64,000 nucleotides of DNA, taken from assembly GCF_000262755.1 (NCBI RefSeq), contig NZ_AFEU01000001.1, forward strand, positions 62,001-126,000, read 5' to 3'. Shown in pieces: positions 27,981 to 36,838 of this stretch (position 1 is the stretch's first letter; every line of letters begins with the position of its first letter). The translations under genes and the position numbers were made by a program. This DNA is from Bacillus methanolicus PB1. GTDB taxonomy: Bacteria > Bacillota > Bacilli > Bacillales > Cytobacillaceae. The notes below the pieces were generated by a model, which worked only from the letters and a program-made list of their open reading frames with translations, was not told where the DNA came from and made no database searches.

Positions 27981-28757
27981 TCAATTGCGGCTTTGTTTCT
28001 TATTTTTCGTTATTTTTTCAACATAAGGGTCATGTTCATATGCCGGCAAGTCCCCGAACGACGTCATAATTCCTTCTTCATCTAATTCTTCTTCGTACCT
28101 TTTATGTTGGGGATTAGGATAAACGATGATGTTTTTTCCTTCCATATCGGTACCGATAAAATTTTCATAATCCTCGACATATCCAATATTTTCATATGAT
28201 TCAATGTTTACATCGTTATAATGATCCGCCGGTTCAATATAGTCTGACGGAGTTTCAGACGTTCCCCACTCTGCTACTTCCTGCCATGAATCCTCAGCAT
28301 CATAAGCAACTGACTCATCTTGCTCATCCAAATCAAATTTACCAAACGGAGGCATTAAAACTCCTTCCTCAATCGGCCTTTGACGAGATACAACCTGTTC
28401 AGGACTATGTTCTTTACAAAATGTTGTTGTCGGCAAAGCTTCCAGCCGCTCAACCGGAATGTCTTTTCCGCAAACTTCGCATTTTCCATATGTCCCTTTA
28501 TCAATTGCATTTAATGCTTTTTCTATGTTTTTTAGTTCAAGTTTGTAATGTTCATTTAAAGCTATGTCTTTTTCTCTTTCAAATAATTCCGTACCATCGT
28601 CTGCTGGATGATTATCGTAGCTTGACAGCTCTCCCATTGATTCGTGATCATGCCCTCTGGTTAAACCAAAATGATCATTTTCCCGGTACCGCTTTAAATC
28701 TTGCTTCTGTTCCTGCAGCAATTGACGGAAGGCAGATAGTTGCTTATTTGTGAGCAC
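27981..28757 (-). CDS. yteA: YteA-family DksA/TraR-type zinc finger protein
   Basis: The 258-residue protein has an N-terminal coiled coil (TNKQLSAFRQLLQEQ), then the TraR/DksA-like region with GELSSYDNHPAD and the zinc finger CEVCGKDIPVERLEALP...FCKEH (about residues 90-115). The C-terminal half is acidic. This matches the Bacillus YteA family, which is linked to sporulation; its exact role is not known to me. I chose the GTG at 28757 (GGAAGGGG eight bases upstream) over a TTG at 28775. The 39-bp array lies just past its end. Confidence 0.85.
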   Translation of the reverse strand: MLTNKQLSAFRQLLQEQKQDLKRYRENDHFGLTRGHDHESMGELSSYDNHPADDGTELFEREKDIALNEHYKLELKNIEKALNAIDKGTYGKCEVCGKDIPVERLEALPTTTFCKEHSPEQVVSRQRPIEEGVLMPPFGKFDLDEQDESVAYDAEDSWQEVAEWGTSETPSDYIEPADHYNDVNIESYENIGYVEDYENFIGTDMEGKNIIVYPNPQHKRYEEELDEEGIMTSFGDLPAYEHDPYVEKITKNKKQSRN

Positions 28758-28972
28758 AGGAGACACCCCTTCCAAAATCGGTTATTTTGGATCATGTATT
28801 GAAAATAAAATTTTTGAATACACTACTATTATTCGAAGAACAAAATCAATTATGTGAAGAAAATTCATTTTCCAATAATATTATTGTGGATAAATCATAA
28901 AAACTGGTCGTTATACCATGAAAAATGGTTAATATATTCAATAAATTGTTTACATACTTGGGAATATAAATA

Positions 28973-29001
28973 ACCCGCGAAATGCGAATGCATCTGCGGG
29001 T
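28973..29001 (-). terminator. terminator of the aminotransferase gene
   Basis: ACCCGC (28973-28978) pairs with GCGGGT (28996-29001), followed on the minus strand by TATTTATATT. It directly follows the stop at 29007. Confidence 0.6.
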
Positions 29002-29006
29002 ACGAT

Positions 29007-30362
29007 TTACTTGATTTTTTCAAGCGAAGCAGTAAGAACTTTTATAAGAAAATCTAAGTCAGTTTCCGGAATATTTAATGGAGGGGAAAGTGTCAGGACA
29101 TTGTTATATCCTGCAACAGTCATTCCATTTTTGCCAATTAACAGGCCTTCCTGTTTACAAAGAGCAATTACTTCATCTACTTTGCTCGTATTCAGTGGTT
29201 CTTTCGTTTGTTTATCTTTTACAAGTTCGATCCCGATTAATAGCCCTTTTCCGCGTACGTCACCGACATAAGGATGATCCCGGAGTAAATTTTGCAGCTC
29301 GGTTAAAACCTTTTCACCCATATCCCCGGATCGATCAAACAACTTTTCCTCTTCCAATATTTGAATGTTTTTGATGGCAAGAGCGCATGCGGCTGGGCTG
29401 CCCCCAAACGTGTTCACATGGCGGAAAAATTCATATTCGTCTTCACCCTTGAAGGCATCGTAAATTTCTTTTTTCACAGCAGTTGCCGAAAGCGGCAAAT
29501 AGGCACTTGTTATTCCTTTCGCCATTGTGATGATATCAGGTTTTACACCATAATTCATAAAACCGAACGGCTTTCCTGTACGGCCGAAACCGCAAATTAC
29601 TTCGTCAACAATCAAGAGAGCTCCATGTTTCTCACAAACCTCTTTTGCCGCTTTCATATAGCCTTCCGGCGGAACAAGAATTCCTCCTCCCGTTATAATC
29701 GGTTCCATAATCATCGCTGCAATCGTTTCGCTCAATTCCCATGTCATCACTCGGTCAATTTCCTTGACAGCGGACAACTGGCTTGGATCGCTGACATTTG
29801 TCTCATCCCGGTAACTGTCAGGTGGAGCTACATGGACAAATCCAAATGCCAGCGGTTCATATTTGTATTTTCGCTGGGCCTGCCCGGTTGCAGCAAGAGC
29901 TCCTATCGAATTACCGTGGTAGGCGCGGTATCTCGCAACAATTTTATAGCGATTATGATCTCCCTTTTGCTGATGGTATTGACGGGCTATTTTAAATGCT
30001 GCTTCATTTGCTTCAGAGCCGCTGTTGGAAAAGAATATTACATATTCGTCTTCTAATAGATCATTCAGTTTTTCTGCTAGCTGAATTGCTGGAACATGAC
30101 TTTGGGTAAGCGGATAGTATGCCATTTCCATCATTTGTTCATAGGCAGCATCGGCGAGTTCTTTTCTGCCGTAGCCGACATTTACGCACCAAAGCCCTGC
30201 CATCGCATCTAAATACTTTTTCCCGTCGCTTGTCGTGATCCAGGATCCTTCTGCCTTTGTAACTACAATAGTTTTATCCGGATTATAAGGCTTCATGGAG
30301 TGCCAGATAAATCTTTCATCCTGATTCTTCAAAGATTGTAGTGAATGGTTTTTTTTCACCAT
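29007..30362 (-). CDS. class III PLP-dependent aminotransferase (YhxA-like)
   Basis: The 451-residue protein is a fold-type I transaminase: GLWCVNVGYGRKELADAA, FFSNSGSEANEAAFKIAR, YHGNSIGALAATG, LIVDEVICGFGRTG and the PLP lysine in ITMAKGITSAYLPL. It resembles omega-amino acid/pyruvate aminotransferases and Bacillus YhxA. Substrate is not readable. AAGGGGG lies eight bases before the ATG. It stands as a single gene between a terminator and a large stem-loop repeat. Confidence 0.88.
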   Translation of the reverse strand: MVKKNHSLQSLKNQDERFIWHSMKPYNPDKTIVVTKAEGSWITTSDGKKYLDAMAGLWCVNVGYGRKELADAAYEQMMEMAYYPLTQSHVPAIQLAEKLNDLLEDEYVIFFSNSGSEANEAAFKIARQYHQQKGDHNRYKIVARYRAYHGNSIGALAATGQAQRKYKYEPLAFGFVHVAPPDSYRDETNVSDPSQLSAVKEIDRVMTWELSETIAAMIMEPIITGGGILVPPEGYMKAAKEVCEKHGALLIVDEVICGFGRTGKPFGFMNYGVKPDIITMAKGITSAYLPLSATAVKKEIYDAFKGEDEYEFFRHVNTFGGSPAACALAIKNIQILEEEKLFDRSGDMGEKVLTELQNLLRDHPYVGDVRGKGLLIGIELVKDKQTKEPLNTSKVDEVIALCKQEGLLIGKNGMTVAGYNNVLTLSPPLNIPETDLDFLIKVLTASLEKIK

Positions 30363-30424
30363 GTCAATGCCCCCTTGATATTGAAATCAAGACACGATGT
30401 ATGTGTACTGTCTTTATAGTTGAA

Positions 30425-30545
30425 AAGGGGCTGTCTCATAAGGGTCTGACCCCATGTGCATTATCAATATATAGCATATTTATCCAACATTATATCCTAT
30501 ATATTGTGTTATGGGGTCTGACCCTTAGGCTTTTGAGACAGCCTC
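30425..30545. repeat. long GGTCTGACC stem-loop with 55-bp insertion
   Basis: AAGGGGCTGTCTCATAAGGG (30425-30444) and the matching right part (30511-30545, ending AGACAGCCTCT) are the usual arms. Here the core is doubled: GGGTCTGACCCCAT and ATGGGGTCTGACCC are separated by 55 bp of AT-rich DNA. Confidence 0.65.
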
Positions 30546-30611
30546 TTTTTCTACATTAATATGGTTAAAAGTCTAAATTCATGATGAACGAACAAGATAT
30601 TTTTCATAAAA

Positions 30612-30642
30612 AAAACCTGAATCATTTTATGAAACAGGTTTT
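30612..30642 (-). terminator. terminator after the 30679 dehydrogenase
   Basis: AAAACCTG (30612-30619) pairs with CAGGTTTT (30635-30642); on the minus strand a T-run follows. It lies 36 bp past the stop. Confidence 0.7.
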
Positions 30643-30678
30643 AAAGGTCAAGGCCGGATCGATTTATTAAAAACTTAA

Positions 30679-31719
30679 TCAATCATTGGAAATAATGACT
30701 TTTATTGCTTTTTCTTTTGCTGCATTACGAAATACATCATAAGCCTTTATTATATCTGAAAAAGGAAAGCGGTGAGTAATTAATTGTTCCGGATGCAATT
30801 TTTTTGCCTGAACGGTTTTTAATAACATAGGTGTAGAAGTTGTGCTGACAAGCCCGGTTGTCAATGTAATGTTTAATGTCCATAATTTTTCAATATGAAG
30901 ATCAACACTTTGCCCATGGACACCTACATTGGCTATACGGCCGCCCGGTTTTAAAATTTCTTGGCAAATATCAAAAGTTACAGGAAGTCCGACTGCTTCT
31001 ATCGCAACGTCTACTCCTTTTCCACCGGTTAATTCCATAATTTTTTCAACAGCATTGCCGTCGCCGCTGTTGACCACTTGCGTTGCACCAAATTTTTTCG
31101 CAACTTCTAATCGGTTATCGTCCAAATCAACCATTATTAACTCTGCAGGTGAATAAAATTGAGCAGTTAATAGTGCTGCCATTCCTACGGGACCGGCACC
31201 TACAATTGCTACTGTCTGCCCTGGTTGAACCTTTCCGTTTAACACGCCAATTTCAAAGCCTGTTGGAAGAATATCGCTAAGCATCACAAGAGCCTCTTCA
31301 TCTACACCTTCCGGAATATGGTAAAGACTGTTATCGGCGTATGGAATTCTTACATACTCTGTTTGGGTTCCATCAATTAGGTGGCCTAATATCCAACCCC
31401 CATCTTCACAATGAGCATACAACCCTTGTTTGCAATTTTCGCATTTTCCACAGGAGGTAATACAAGAAATCAACACTCTGTCGCCTTTCTTGAAATTTTT
31501 TACACCTGAACCGACTTCTTCAACAACCCCTACACCTTCATGGCCTAATATTCGACCTTCTTCTACAGTGGGAACATGTCCTGCAAGAATATGTAAATCC
31601 GTACCGCAAATAGTTGTTTTTGTAACTCTTATAATGACATCCGTCTCTTTTTCAATTATCGGCTTAGGTTTTTCCATTACTTCTATTTTTCTTGGTCCTA
31701 GAAATGTAACAGCTTTCAT
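30679..31719 (-). CDS. zinc-dependent alcohol dehydrogenase (isopropanol-dehydrogenase-like MDR)
   Basis: The 346-residue medium-chain dehydrogenase has the catalytic zinc ligands CGTDLH and GHEGVGVVEEVG, the structural zinc cluster CGKCENCKQGLYAHC (residues about 93-107) and the coenzyme motif VAIVGAGPVGMAAL. It oxidises a primary or secondary alcohol with NAD(P). The ATG at 31719 follows GAGGAGG; the ATG at 31734 is upstream of that site. It could be an NADP-dependent secondary alcohol dehydrogenase of the TbADH branch. The substrate is not proven. Confidence 0.85.
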   Translation of the reverse strand: MKAVTFLGPRKIEVMEKPKPIIEKETDVIIRVTKTTICGTDLHILAGHVPTVEEGRILGHEGVGVVEEVGSGVKNFKKGDRVLISCITSCGKCENCKQGLYAHCEDGGWILGHLIDGTQTEYVRIPYADNSLYHIPEGVDEEALVMLSDILPTGFEIGVLNGKVQPGQTVAIVGAGPVGMAALLTAQFYSPAELIMVDLDDNRLEVAKKFGATQVVNSGDGNAVEKIMELTGGKGVDVAIEAVGLPVTFDICQEILKPGGRIANVGVHGQSVDLHIEKLWTLNITLTTGLVSTTSTPMLLKTVQAKKLHPEQLITHRFPFSDIIKAYDVFRNAAKEKAIKVIISND

Positions 31720-31890
31720 TTTGTACCTCCTCAAAAAAATTTTAAGTCTTTTCTTCCATTATGACAAAAAATTGCTTTATATTTCTTCCTTTCCGGATTT
31801 TTTGTCTTTTTTTCATGACAAAAACGGACTTTATTGACCATTCATATTATAATCTTTATTATCCTCTTAATACATGAGCATAAAAAGAAA

Positions 31891-31937
31891 AGTTTCTGTC
31901 GCCCCCGTTCGACAAAAACTCGGGGTTGACAGAAACT
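31891..31937 (-). terminator. terminator of bdhA
   Basis: AGTTTCTGTC (31891-31900) pairs with GACAGAAACT (31928-31937), and inside CCCCG pairs with CGGGG. On the minus strand CTTTTCTTTTT follows. It lies 67 bp beyond the bdhA stop. Confidence 0.7.
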
Positions 31938-32004
31938 AATCATTTGTTTCACTTATTGCAGTTCAACTTTTGTTATACTATGGCTTACTTCTAAAAAGTG
32001 ATCT

Positions 32005-33075
32005 TCAAAAAACTTTTAAGAGAGACGGATTTACCAAGATTTTAATTTGGCTCTTGCTTTGTGTTAATGCTTCAAATCCTTCAAAGACAATATCATTTAA
32101 TCCTATTCGCTTTGTGACTAATTCTGATGCTTGGATTTGGCCGTTTGCGATTAGTTGAATAACTTGTGGGAAAATATTTCGATAACCAATGATGCTAGTC
32201 ATCCTGCGTTCAGTTAAGATAAAGTTATTCAAATGAATGTTAGCTGGTTTTTCCCATATACTTACGTTTACCACGTTGCCTTCTGAACGAGTAGATTGAA
32301 CAGCCGCATTAATAGTGGGTTCAATTCCGGCCACCTCAAATGCCACATCAACACCAAGGCCATTTGTATGTTCTTTTATCGTTTGAACAGCATCAACTTC
32401 TATTGGATTGACCACAACGTTTGCACCGACACGTTTTGCGATTTCTTGACGTTCCGGAGAAACTTCAACTGCAATTATTTTACTTGCTCCTGCAGCTTTA
32501 GCTGCTTGAATCACCAATAATCCGATAGGACCTGTCCCAAATACAGCTGCAGAATCTCCAATTTGTAATCCGCTTTGACGAACAGCATGAACCGCAACAG
32601 CTGTTGGCTCCACCAAAGCAGCTTGTTCAAAAGTCATATGATCCGGGATTTTATGAACCATTTTAGATGGTACAACGCTGTATTCAGCAAATCCGCCGTA
32701 ACCACCGGATAACCCAACAAATCCTAAATGTTCACATACGTTATAATGACCTTTTTGACAAGCAGCACATTTACCGCAGCTATAAATAGGTTCCACAGTT
32801 ACCCGATCTCCTACTTTCACGTCGGTAACAGCTTCACCAACTTCTACAACCTCACCGGCAAATTCATGACCCATTACAATAGGTGCTTTATCTTTAGATA
32901 GCGGATGAGGTTCGTTTACCGGAATAAAAATTGGTCCTGCAAGATATTCATGTAAATCCGAACCGCAAATTCCACAATAAGCGACTTTAATTTTTACTTC
33001 GTCTTTTCCGACTGCAGGCTCCGCGATATTTTCGACGCGAATATCTTTTGCATTGTGCCATAAAGCTGCTTTCAT
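32005..33075 (-). CDS. bdhA: (R,R)-butanediol dehydrogenase-like zinc dehydrogenase
   Basis: The 356-residue MDR protein has CGICGSDLHEYLAGPIFIP, VMGHEFAGEVVEVG, the structural cysteines CGKCAACQKGHYNVC and the NAD motif VFGTGPIGLLVIQAA. Sequence form and length fit 2,3-butanediol/acetoin dehydrogenase BdhA. It reduces acetoin with NADH during fermentation. A Rex-like operator lies about 250 bp upstream (33323-33340), in line with redox control. The start follows GGGTGGGAGAAAG. Single gene; the related dehydrogenase at 30679 lies behind a terminator. Confidence 0.88.
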   Translation of the reverse strand: MKAALWHNAKDIRVENIAEPAVGKDEVKIKVAYCGICGSDLHEYLAGPIFIPVNEPHPLSKDKAPIVMGHEFAGEVVEVGEAVTDVKVGDRVTVEPIYSCGKCAACQKGHYNVCEHLGFVGLSGGYGGFAEYSVVPSKMVHKIPDHMTFEQAALVEPTAVAVHAVRQSGLQIGDSAAVFGTGPIGLLVIQAAKAAGASKIIAVEVSPERQEIAKRVGANVVVNPIEVDAVQTIKEHTNGLGVDVAFEVAGIEPTINAAVQSTRSEGNVVNVSIWEKPANIHLNNFILTERRMTSIIGYRNIFPQVIQLIANGQIQASELVTKRIGLNDIVFEGFEALTQSKSQIKILVNPSLLKVF

Positions 33076-33322
33076 GTTCTTTCTCCCACCCTTTGAAATT
33101 ATTATTTTTATAAAATATTAAGTTTAATAAAAATATACTTTTCATATTTTTCATAATGAAAAGTTTTATAACTATAACAACAATTATTATATATTGTTCC
33201 TTCCCAAGTTTCCACTATTTTCTATAAATATCTACGTTTTTGTTATTTTGAGATAGTTCAAAAAAATTAAAAATATTATTACTTTAAAGAAATCTGTCAA
33301 CTATAGAAAAACGGTTTTGAGT

Positions 33323-33340
33323 TTGTGAAATTTTTCACTA
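33323..33340. promoter_or_regulatory. Rex-like operator upstream of bdhA
   Basis: TTGTGAA-ATTT-TTCACTA differs by one base from the Rex consensus TTGTGAA-N4-TTCACAA. It is 250 bp from the bdhA start, rather far for a repressor, so the transcript start would need to lie upstream. Confidence 0.45.
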
Positions 33341-33454
33341 TATCCCTCCGTAACCTGTATTTAAATCATGACAATCTTTCCTCACACTCTTTCACAATTT
33401 TTAACTTGTAAAAAAGAAAAAGAACTTTAAAAACAATTAGGGAAAAATTAAAAA

Positions 33455-33536
33455 GGGGCCGACTCATAAGTAAAGGATCAGACCCCTCCAAACAATATCT
33501 TTATCGGAGGAAGTCAGACCTTTATGAGTTAGCCCA
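33455..33536 (-). terminator. GGTCAGACC-family stem-loop
   Basis: Arms GGGCCGACTCATAAGTAAAGG and CTTTATGAGTTAGCCC, with the inner CCCCTCC/GGAGG and GATCAGACC/GTCAGACC elements. It directly follows the 33555 stop and on the minus strand reads into TTTTTAATTTTTCCC. Confidence 0.6.
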
Positions 33537-33554
33537 ACTTCACGTTTTGATGCT

Positions 33555-35477
33555 TTATACTGCCAATCCTGCTTCGTAACCCTCTTCCACAGCTTCAATT
33601 GCTTTTCTAACTTTTATGGCGTCGCCTACGGTAATGATGTTATCTACCTTACCTTGGAGTTTTTCTTTCAGTGCATTTTCGGATTTTGATCCTACAGCAA
33701 TCACAACGCTGTCAATATTGCCAATTTCTCTCAAGTCATTATCTTTTTCAATTGTAATTGAACCTTGTTTAATTTCTTTCACTTTGGCAGATGTAATTAT
33801 TTCTACATTATGTTCTTGTAAATCTTTAAATAGGAAATGCTTAACTGACGGTTCACCGTCTTTTACGATTTCATTTAGCATTTCAATAATAACAACTTTC
33901 TTTCCGTGATTTGCCAGATGCGCTGCTGTCTCTGCACCAACCAATCCGCCTCCTACAACAACGACTGACTGGCCTACATCCTTTTTGCCTGACAGTACGT
34001 CCTGAGCAATCACCACTTCTGGTAAATGAACTCCGGGGATATTTGGTACAAACGGTTTCGCGCCTGTAGCAATAATGACAGCATCAGGTTTTTCATTTTC
34101 TACAATGTTTTCATTTAATTCTGATTTCAGATGGAAATGTACTCCCCATTTATCCAGCTGATTTTTTTGCCAGATCGTAAATGTATTTAACTCCGCTTTG
34201 TTTGGTGGAACGGCTGCTAATAACCACTGTCCGCCTAAATTGTCATCTTTTTCATACAAATGGACTTCATGGCCTCGTCTAGCAGCAATGATCGCTGATT
34301 GCATTCCAGCGATGCCGCCTCCTGCCACAAATACCTTTTTCTTTTCATTTGCCGGTTTTACCGTAAATTCATTTTCTTTTCCTGTTAAAGGATTTACTAA
34401 ACATTTTACATCCAACCCTTTAATAAGTCTTCCGATGCAGCCTTGCACACAGCCTATGCATTGAATGATTTCATCAAGCTTTCCTTCTTTTACTTTATTC
34501 GGAAAATCAGGATCGGCTAAAGATGCTCTACCCATGGCTATCAAATCTGCTTTTTCTGATAAAAGTACTGATTCAGCAATAAACGGATCATTAATTCTTC
34601 CAACTGCTATAACCGGAATCGTTACGACCTTCTTAATTTCTGCAGCAAGGTCGACCATAAACGCATGAGGTACAGCAGCCGGTTGAATCACATACTGCAT
34701 GGTCTTATATACACCGGCGGAACAATTTATCGCATCAACTCCTGCTTGTTCGAGAATTCTTGCGATCACTTTTGTATCTTCGATTGTAAGGCCGCCCTCA
34801 ACGAATTCTTCCATCGATATTCTGAATAAGATCGGAAAATCATTTCCAACCTTTTTTCGTACATTTTCAACAATTTCTACTGCAAAACGCGTTCTATTCA
34901 TGATTGTTCCGCCGTATTCATCTGTTCTTTTATTGGAAAACGGCGATAAAAACTGATTGATTAAATAACCGTGGCCTCCATGGATTTCTGCCGCATCATA
35001 CCCTGCTTTTTTCGCTCTTAACGCTGCATCTCCATACTTTTCAATTAATTCCTTAATTTCTGCTTTCGTCAACTCATGCGGAATTTCATCGATTGTAGGA
35101 TCTTTTATTGGAGAAGGCGCTATTGGCTGCACTCCTGTTATCTGGCTTCCGGTTTGTCTGCCGGCATGATAAAGTTGAACAGCGATCTTCCCTCCGTGTT
35201 GATGTACTCTTTCTGCCAGCTTTGCATGACTTTCGATTTGATCGTCAGACCAAAGTCCCGCCATATTATGGAATCCTTTACCATGCTCATCTATTGCAGT
35301 AGCTTCAGTAATAATTAATCCCCAGCCGCCTTCAGCTCTTGCTTCATGGTACGCTATATACCTTTCTGTAGCTGTTCCGTCAGTATTGCAATAGTTCATA
35401 ACCATTGCAGGCACTACCAGCCTGTTTTTTACTTCCAACTCCCTAATCTTTATAGGTTCAAATAGTTTTTCCAACAT
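33555..35477 (-). CDS. NADH:flavin oxidoreductase / 2,4-dienoyl-CoA reductase (OYE-FAD type)
   Basis: The 640-residue protein has an FMN TIM barrel (about 1-350: LFEPIKIRELEVKNRLVVPA, LYHAGRQT, EIHGGHGYLINQFLSP), the four-Cys iron-sulfur cluster site CIGCVQGCIGR...C at about 336-356, and a C-terminal FAD/NAD(P) region (VFVAGGGIAGMQSA, VVVVGGGLVGAETA). This layout is shared by FadH, trimethylamine dehydrogenase and enoate reductases. It reduces activated double bonds. I chose ATG 35477 (GGAGGGG upstream); the longer frame to 35597 would contain the Rex operator. That operator suggests induction at high NADH. Confidence 0.88.
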   Translation of the reverse strand: MLEKLFEPIKIRELEVKNRLVVPAMVMNYCNTDGTATERYIAYHEARAEGGWGLIITEATAIDEHGKGFHNMAGLWSDDQIESHAKLAERVHQHGGKIAVQLYHAGRQTGSQITGVQPIAPSPIKDPTIDEIPHELTKAEIKELIEKYGDAALRAKKAGYDAAEIHGGHGYLINQFLSPFSNKRTDEYGGTIMNRTRFAVEIVENVRKKVGNDFPILFRISMEEFVEGGLTIEDTKVIARILEQAGVDAINCSAGVYKTMQYVIQPAAVPHAFMVDLAAEIKKVVTIPVIAVGRINDPFIAESVLLSEKADLIAMGRASLADPDFPNKVKEGKLDEIIQCIGCVQGCIGRLIKGLDVKCLVNPLTGKENEFTVKPANEKKKVFVAGGGIAGMQSAIIAARRGHEVHLYEKDDNLGGQWLLAAVPPNKAELNTFTIWQKNQLDKWGVHFHLKSELNENIVENEKPDAVIIATGAKPFVPNIPGVHLPEVVIAQDVLSGKKDVGQSVVVVGGGLVGAETAAHLANHGKKVVIIEMLNEIVKDGEPSVKHFLFKDLQEHNVEIITSAKVKEIKQGSITIEKDNDLREIGNIDSVVIAVGSKSENALKEKLQGKVDNIITVGDAIKVRKAIEAVEEGYEAGLAV

Positions 35478-35498
35478 AGTAGCTTTCCCCTCCAATTG

Positions 35499-35520
35499 TT
35501 TTGTGAACATTTTCACAAAA
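35499..35520. promoter_or_regulatory. Rex operator upstream of the OYE gene
   Basis: A perfect inverted repeat: TTTTGTGAA (35499-35507) and TTCACAAAA (35512-35520) around CATT. The core TTGTGAA-N4-TTCACAA equals the Rex consensus. It lies 22 bp upstream of the ATG. Rex is the NADH/NAD-sensing repressor of Gram-positive fermentation genes. Confidence 0.7.
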
Positions 35521-35581
35521 TGTGATAAAAAAATTTTAGCGAAATTAATTGAGCCCGTATATGTAAGAAAGATAGCAAACT

Positions 35582-35599
35582 TTGTGAAGTCTTTCACTA
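35582..35599. promoter_or_regulatory. second Rex-like site upstream of the OYE gene
   Basis: TTGTGAA-GTCT-TTCACTA, one arm mismatch to the Rex consensus and with the same arms as the site near bdhA. It is 83 bp from the first site (eight helical turns), which would allow looping or double occupancy. Confidence 0.5.
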
Positions 35600-35706
35600 T
35601 CTTTCTCTACTATAAAATATACTCCCATTTTTCGATCAAGACAATTGAATTCACAATTAATTCATAATTCTTACCAATAATTTTCACAATTTAAATGAAA
35701 AAGAAA

Positions 35707-35741
35707 AGAGCGAAACCCTTGATAGAAAAGGATTTCGCTCT
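35707..35741 (-). terminator. terminator after the 35829 gene
   Basis: AGAGCGAAACCCTT and AAGGATTTCGCTCT form a long stem with one mismatch; on the minus strand CTTTTCTTTTTC follows. Confidence 0.7.
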
Positions 35742-35760
35742 ATTTCACGAACACCCTCAA

Positions 35761-35798
35761 TGCATTAACGCGTTAACGTGGCGCGGGTCTGGCCCGCT
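35761..35798. repeat. single 39-bp-family unit
   Basis: GCATTAACGCGTTAACG plus the hairpin GCGGGTCTGGCCCGC followed by TTTTTG. Same unit as the arrays at 27770 and 49449. On the plus strand it could terminate transcription. Confidence 0.6.
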
Positions 35799-35828
35799 TT
35801 TTGTCTTAAATACTTAAGAAAGCTTTTC

Positions 35829-36059
35829 TTAATGGCTGTGGACGTGACTTTCTTTTGATGGATTGATGATGACAAATCCTTCTTCAGGCACATAAAAATA
35901 TTGAATCCAAACGCCATCTAAAAAATCTTCCCGTTTATCTAACAGAATATCAATGTCTTTGTCTGTTTTCACGATTTCATCGTGTTCAGTAGGGGTATCA
36001 AGTTTTATATCGTAATGAGCGTGATCCCCGTGGTTTACTGTTACGTATACACGAATCAT
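35829..36059 (-). CDS. small hypothetical protein, His-rich
   Basis: The 76-residue protein begins MIRVYVTVNHGDHAHYDIKL and ends VIINPSKESHVHSH. Mostly beta-like, acidic, no membrane segment; the histidines at both ends might bind metal. The ATG at 36059 follows GGAAGGG, so I prefer it over the ATG at 36089. I do not recognise a family. Confidence 0.65.
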   Translation of the reverse strand: MIRVYVTVNHGDHAHYDIKLDTPTEHDEIVKTDKDIDILLDKREDFLDGVWIQYFYVPEEGFVIINPSKESHVHSH

Positions 36060-36270
36060 TTTCCCTTCCGCTTCTTCACTGCTCAACATCTGTTTTAAAA
36101 TAAAACTTTTGCTGCGTTTCGATTAATTTTACACTTCATGGCATACTTCTCCTGTTCAAATTTTTTCTTCATTATTATTCCATGATTTCAGCAAAAAATA
36201 AAAAATCTTGCCTCAATATGGTGAATTTTGTCATCATTTGGTGAAATTACGTTAAGCAGTCTGTAATTAA

Positions 36271-36306
36271 AAAAAAGTCACTCCTATTTGGCGAGTGACT
36301 TTTTTT
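36271..36306. terminator. bidirectional terminator after ykvR-like gene
   Basis: AAAAAAGTCACTC pairs perfectly with GAGTGACTTTTTTT around a nine-base loop. It lies directly downstream of the gene ending at 36320. Confidence 0.85.
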
Positions 36307-36319
36307 GGGACAAAGGCTT

Positions 36320-36631
36320 CTACTTTTCTGTGTCAACCTCAATTAACTCTAATCTAAAGTCTGCAACAGAATTTTCATCTGAAAAATCTCCTCGGGAGGT
36401 AAAATACTTATTAATGGTTCCTCTAAATTCTAATTTTTTTTCAGGAATTTTTACATCGAATGTATTTTCATATAAAAATTTTGTAACTTCGTGGTATTCA
36501 TTTCCACCTTTGACTTTAAAGTCAAAACTTACTTTTCTTAAATCATTACCCATATTTTTATTTTTTACAATTTCCTCTTTATAGTCAGTTACTTTAAACG
36601 TAATATTATTCAAAATGACCTCATTAACCAT
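36320..36631 (-). CDS. ykvR: DUF3219 family protein (YkvR-like)
   Basis: The 103-residue protein starts VNEVILNNITFKVTDYKEE and continues with VSFDFKVKGGNEYHEVTKFL and EFRGTINKYFTSRGDF, in line with the DUF3219/YkvR family of Bacillus. It is cytosolic, probably beta-rich. No known function. It is flanked by its own terminator, so monocistronic. Confidence 0.7.
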   Translation of the reverse strand: MVNEVILNNITFKVTDYKEEIVKNKNMGNDLRKVSFDFKVKGGNEYHEVTKFLYENTFDVKIPEKKLEFRGTINKYFTSRGDFSDENSVADFRLELIEVDTEK

Positions 36632-36711
36632 ATGAACATCTCCCTTAATGGTTGTTGATAATGTGAATCATATCACGATTAAAACACAATCACCAATAAA
36701 CTGCTCTCATC

Positions 36712-36727
36712 GGGGGCCAGACCCCGT
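36712..36727. repeat. short GGCCAGACC hairpin
   Basis: CGGGGGCCAGACCCCG is the bare core of the repeats described elsewhere, lying in the divergent region between the ykvR-like gene and yhfP. It has neither outer arms nor a T-run. Confidence 0.5.
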
Positions 36728-36838
36728 TCAAGCAGTATTTTTGAAAATGTAGTAAAATGTGTTTGAAAGCGTATTACATGTTCCGTTTTCAAAGTGTATG
36801 CTTTCGAATTCTGTTAAGAAAGAAAAGGAGTTATTTGC

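Larger units (their letters stand above)
33076..33554. other. long intergenic region upstream of bdhA
   Basis: No gene seen. It is AT-rich and holds a Rex-like site (33323-33340), an additional TTTCACAA half site near 33390 and a GGTCAGACC-family stem-loop at 33455-33536 that probably ends the oxidoreductase transcript. The long leader could carry the bdhA promoter. Confidence 0.5.

Noticed and set aside
28196-28753. 185-residue open frame on plus strand
   Set aside because: Antisense to yteA, whose domain content is clear.
29361-30056. 231-residue open frame on plus strand
   Set aside because: It is antisense to the aminotransferase, has no ribosome site and a composition typical of a shadow frame.
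31430-31837. 135-residue frame on plus strand
   Set aside because: Antisense to the start of the zinc alcohol dehydrogenase, with no ribosome site.
36768-36785. CcpA (cre) site candidate upstream of yhfP
   Set aside because: The TGAAAGCG part fits but the second half is shifted by one base, so it does not match the consensus.
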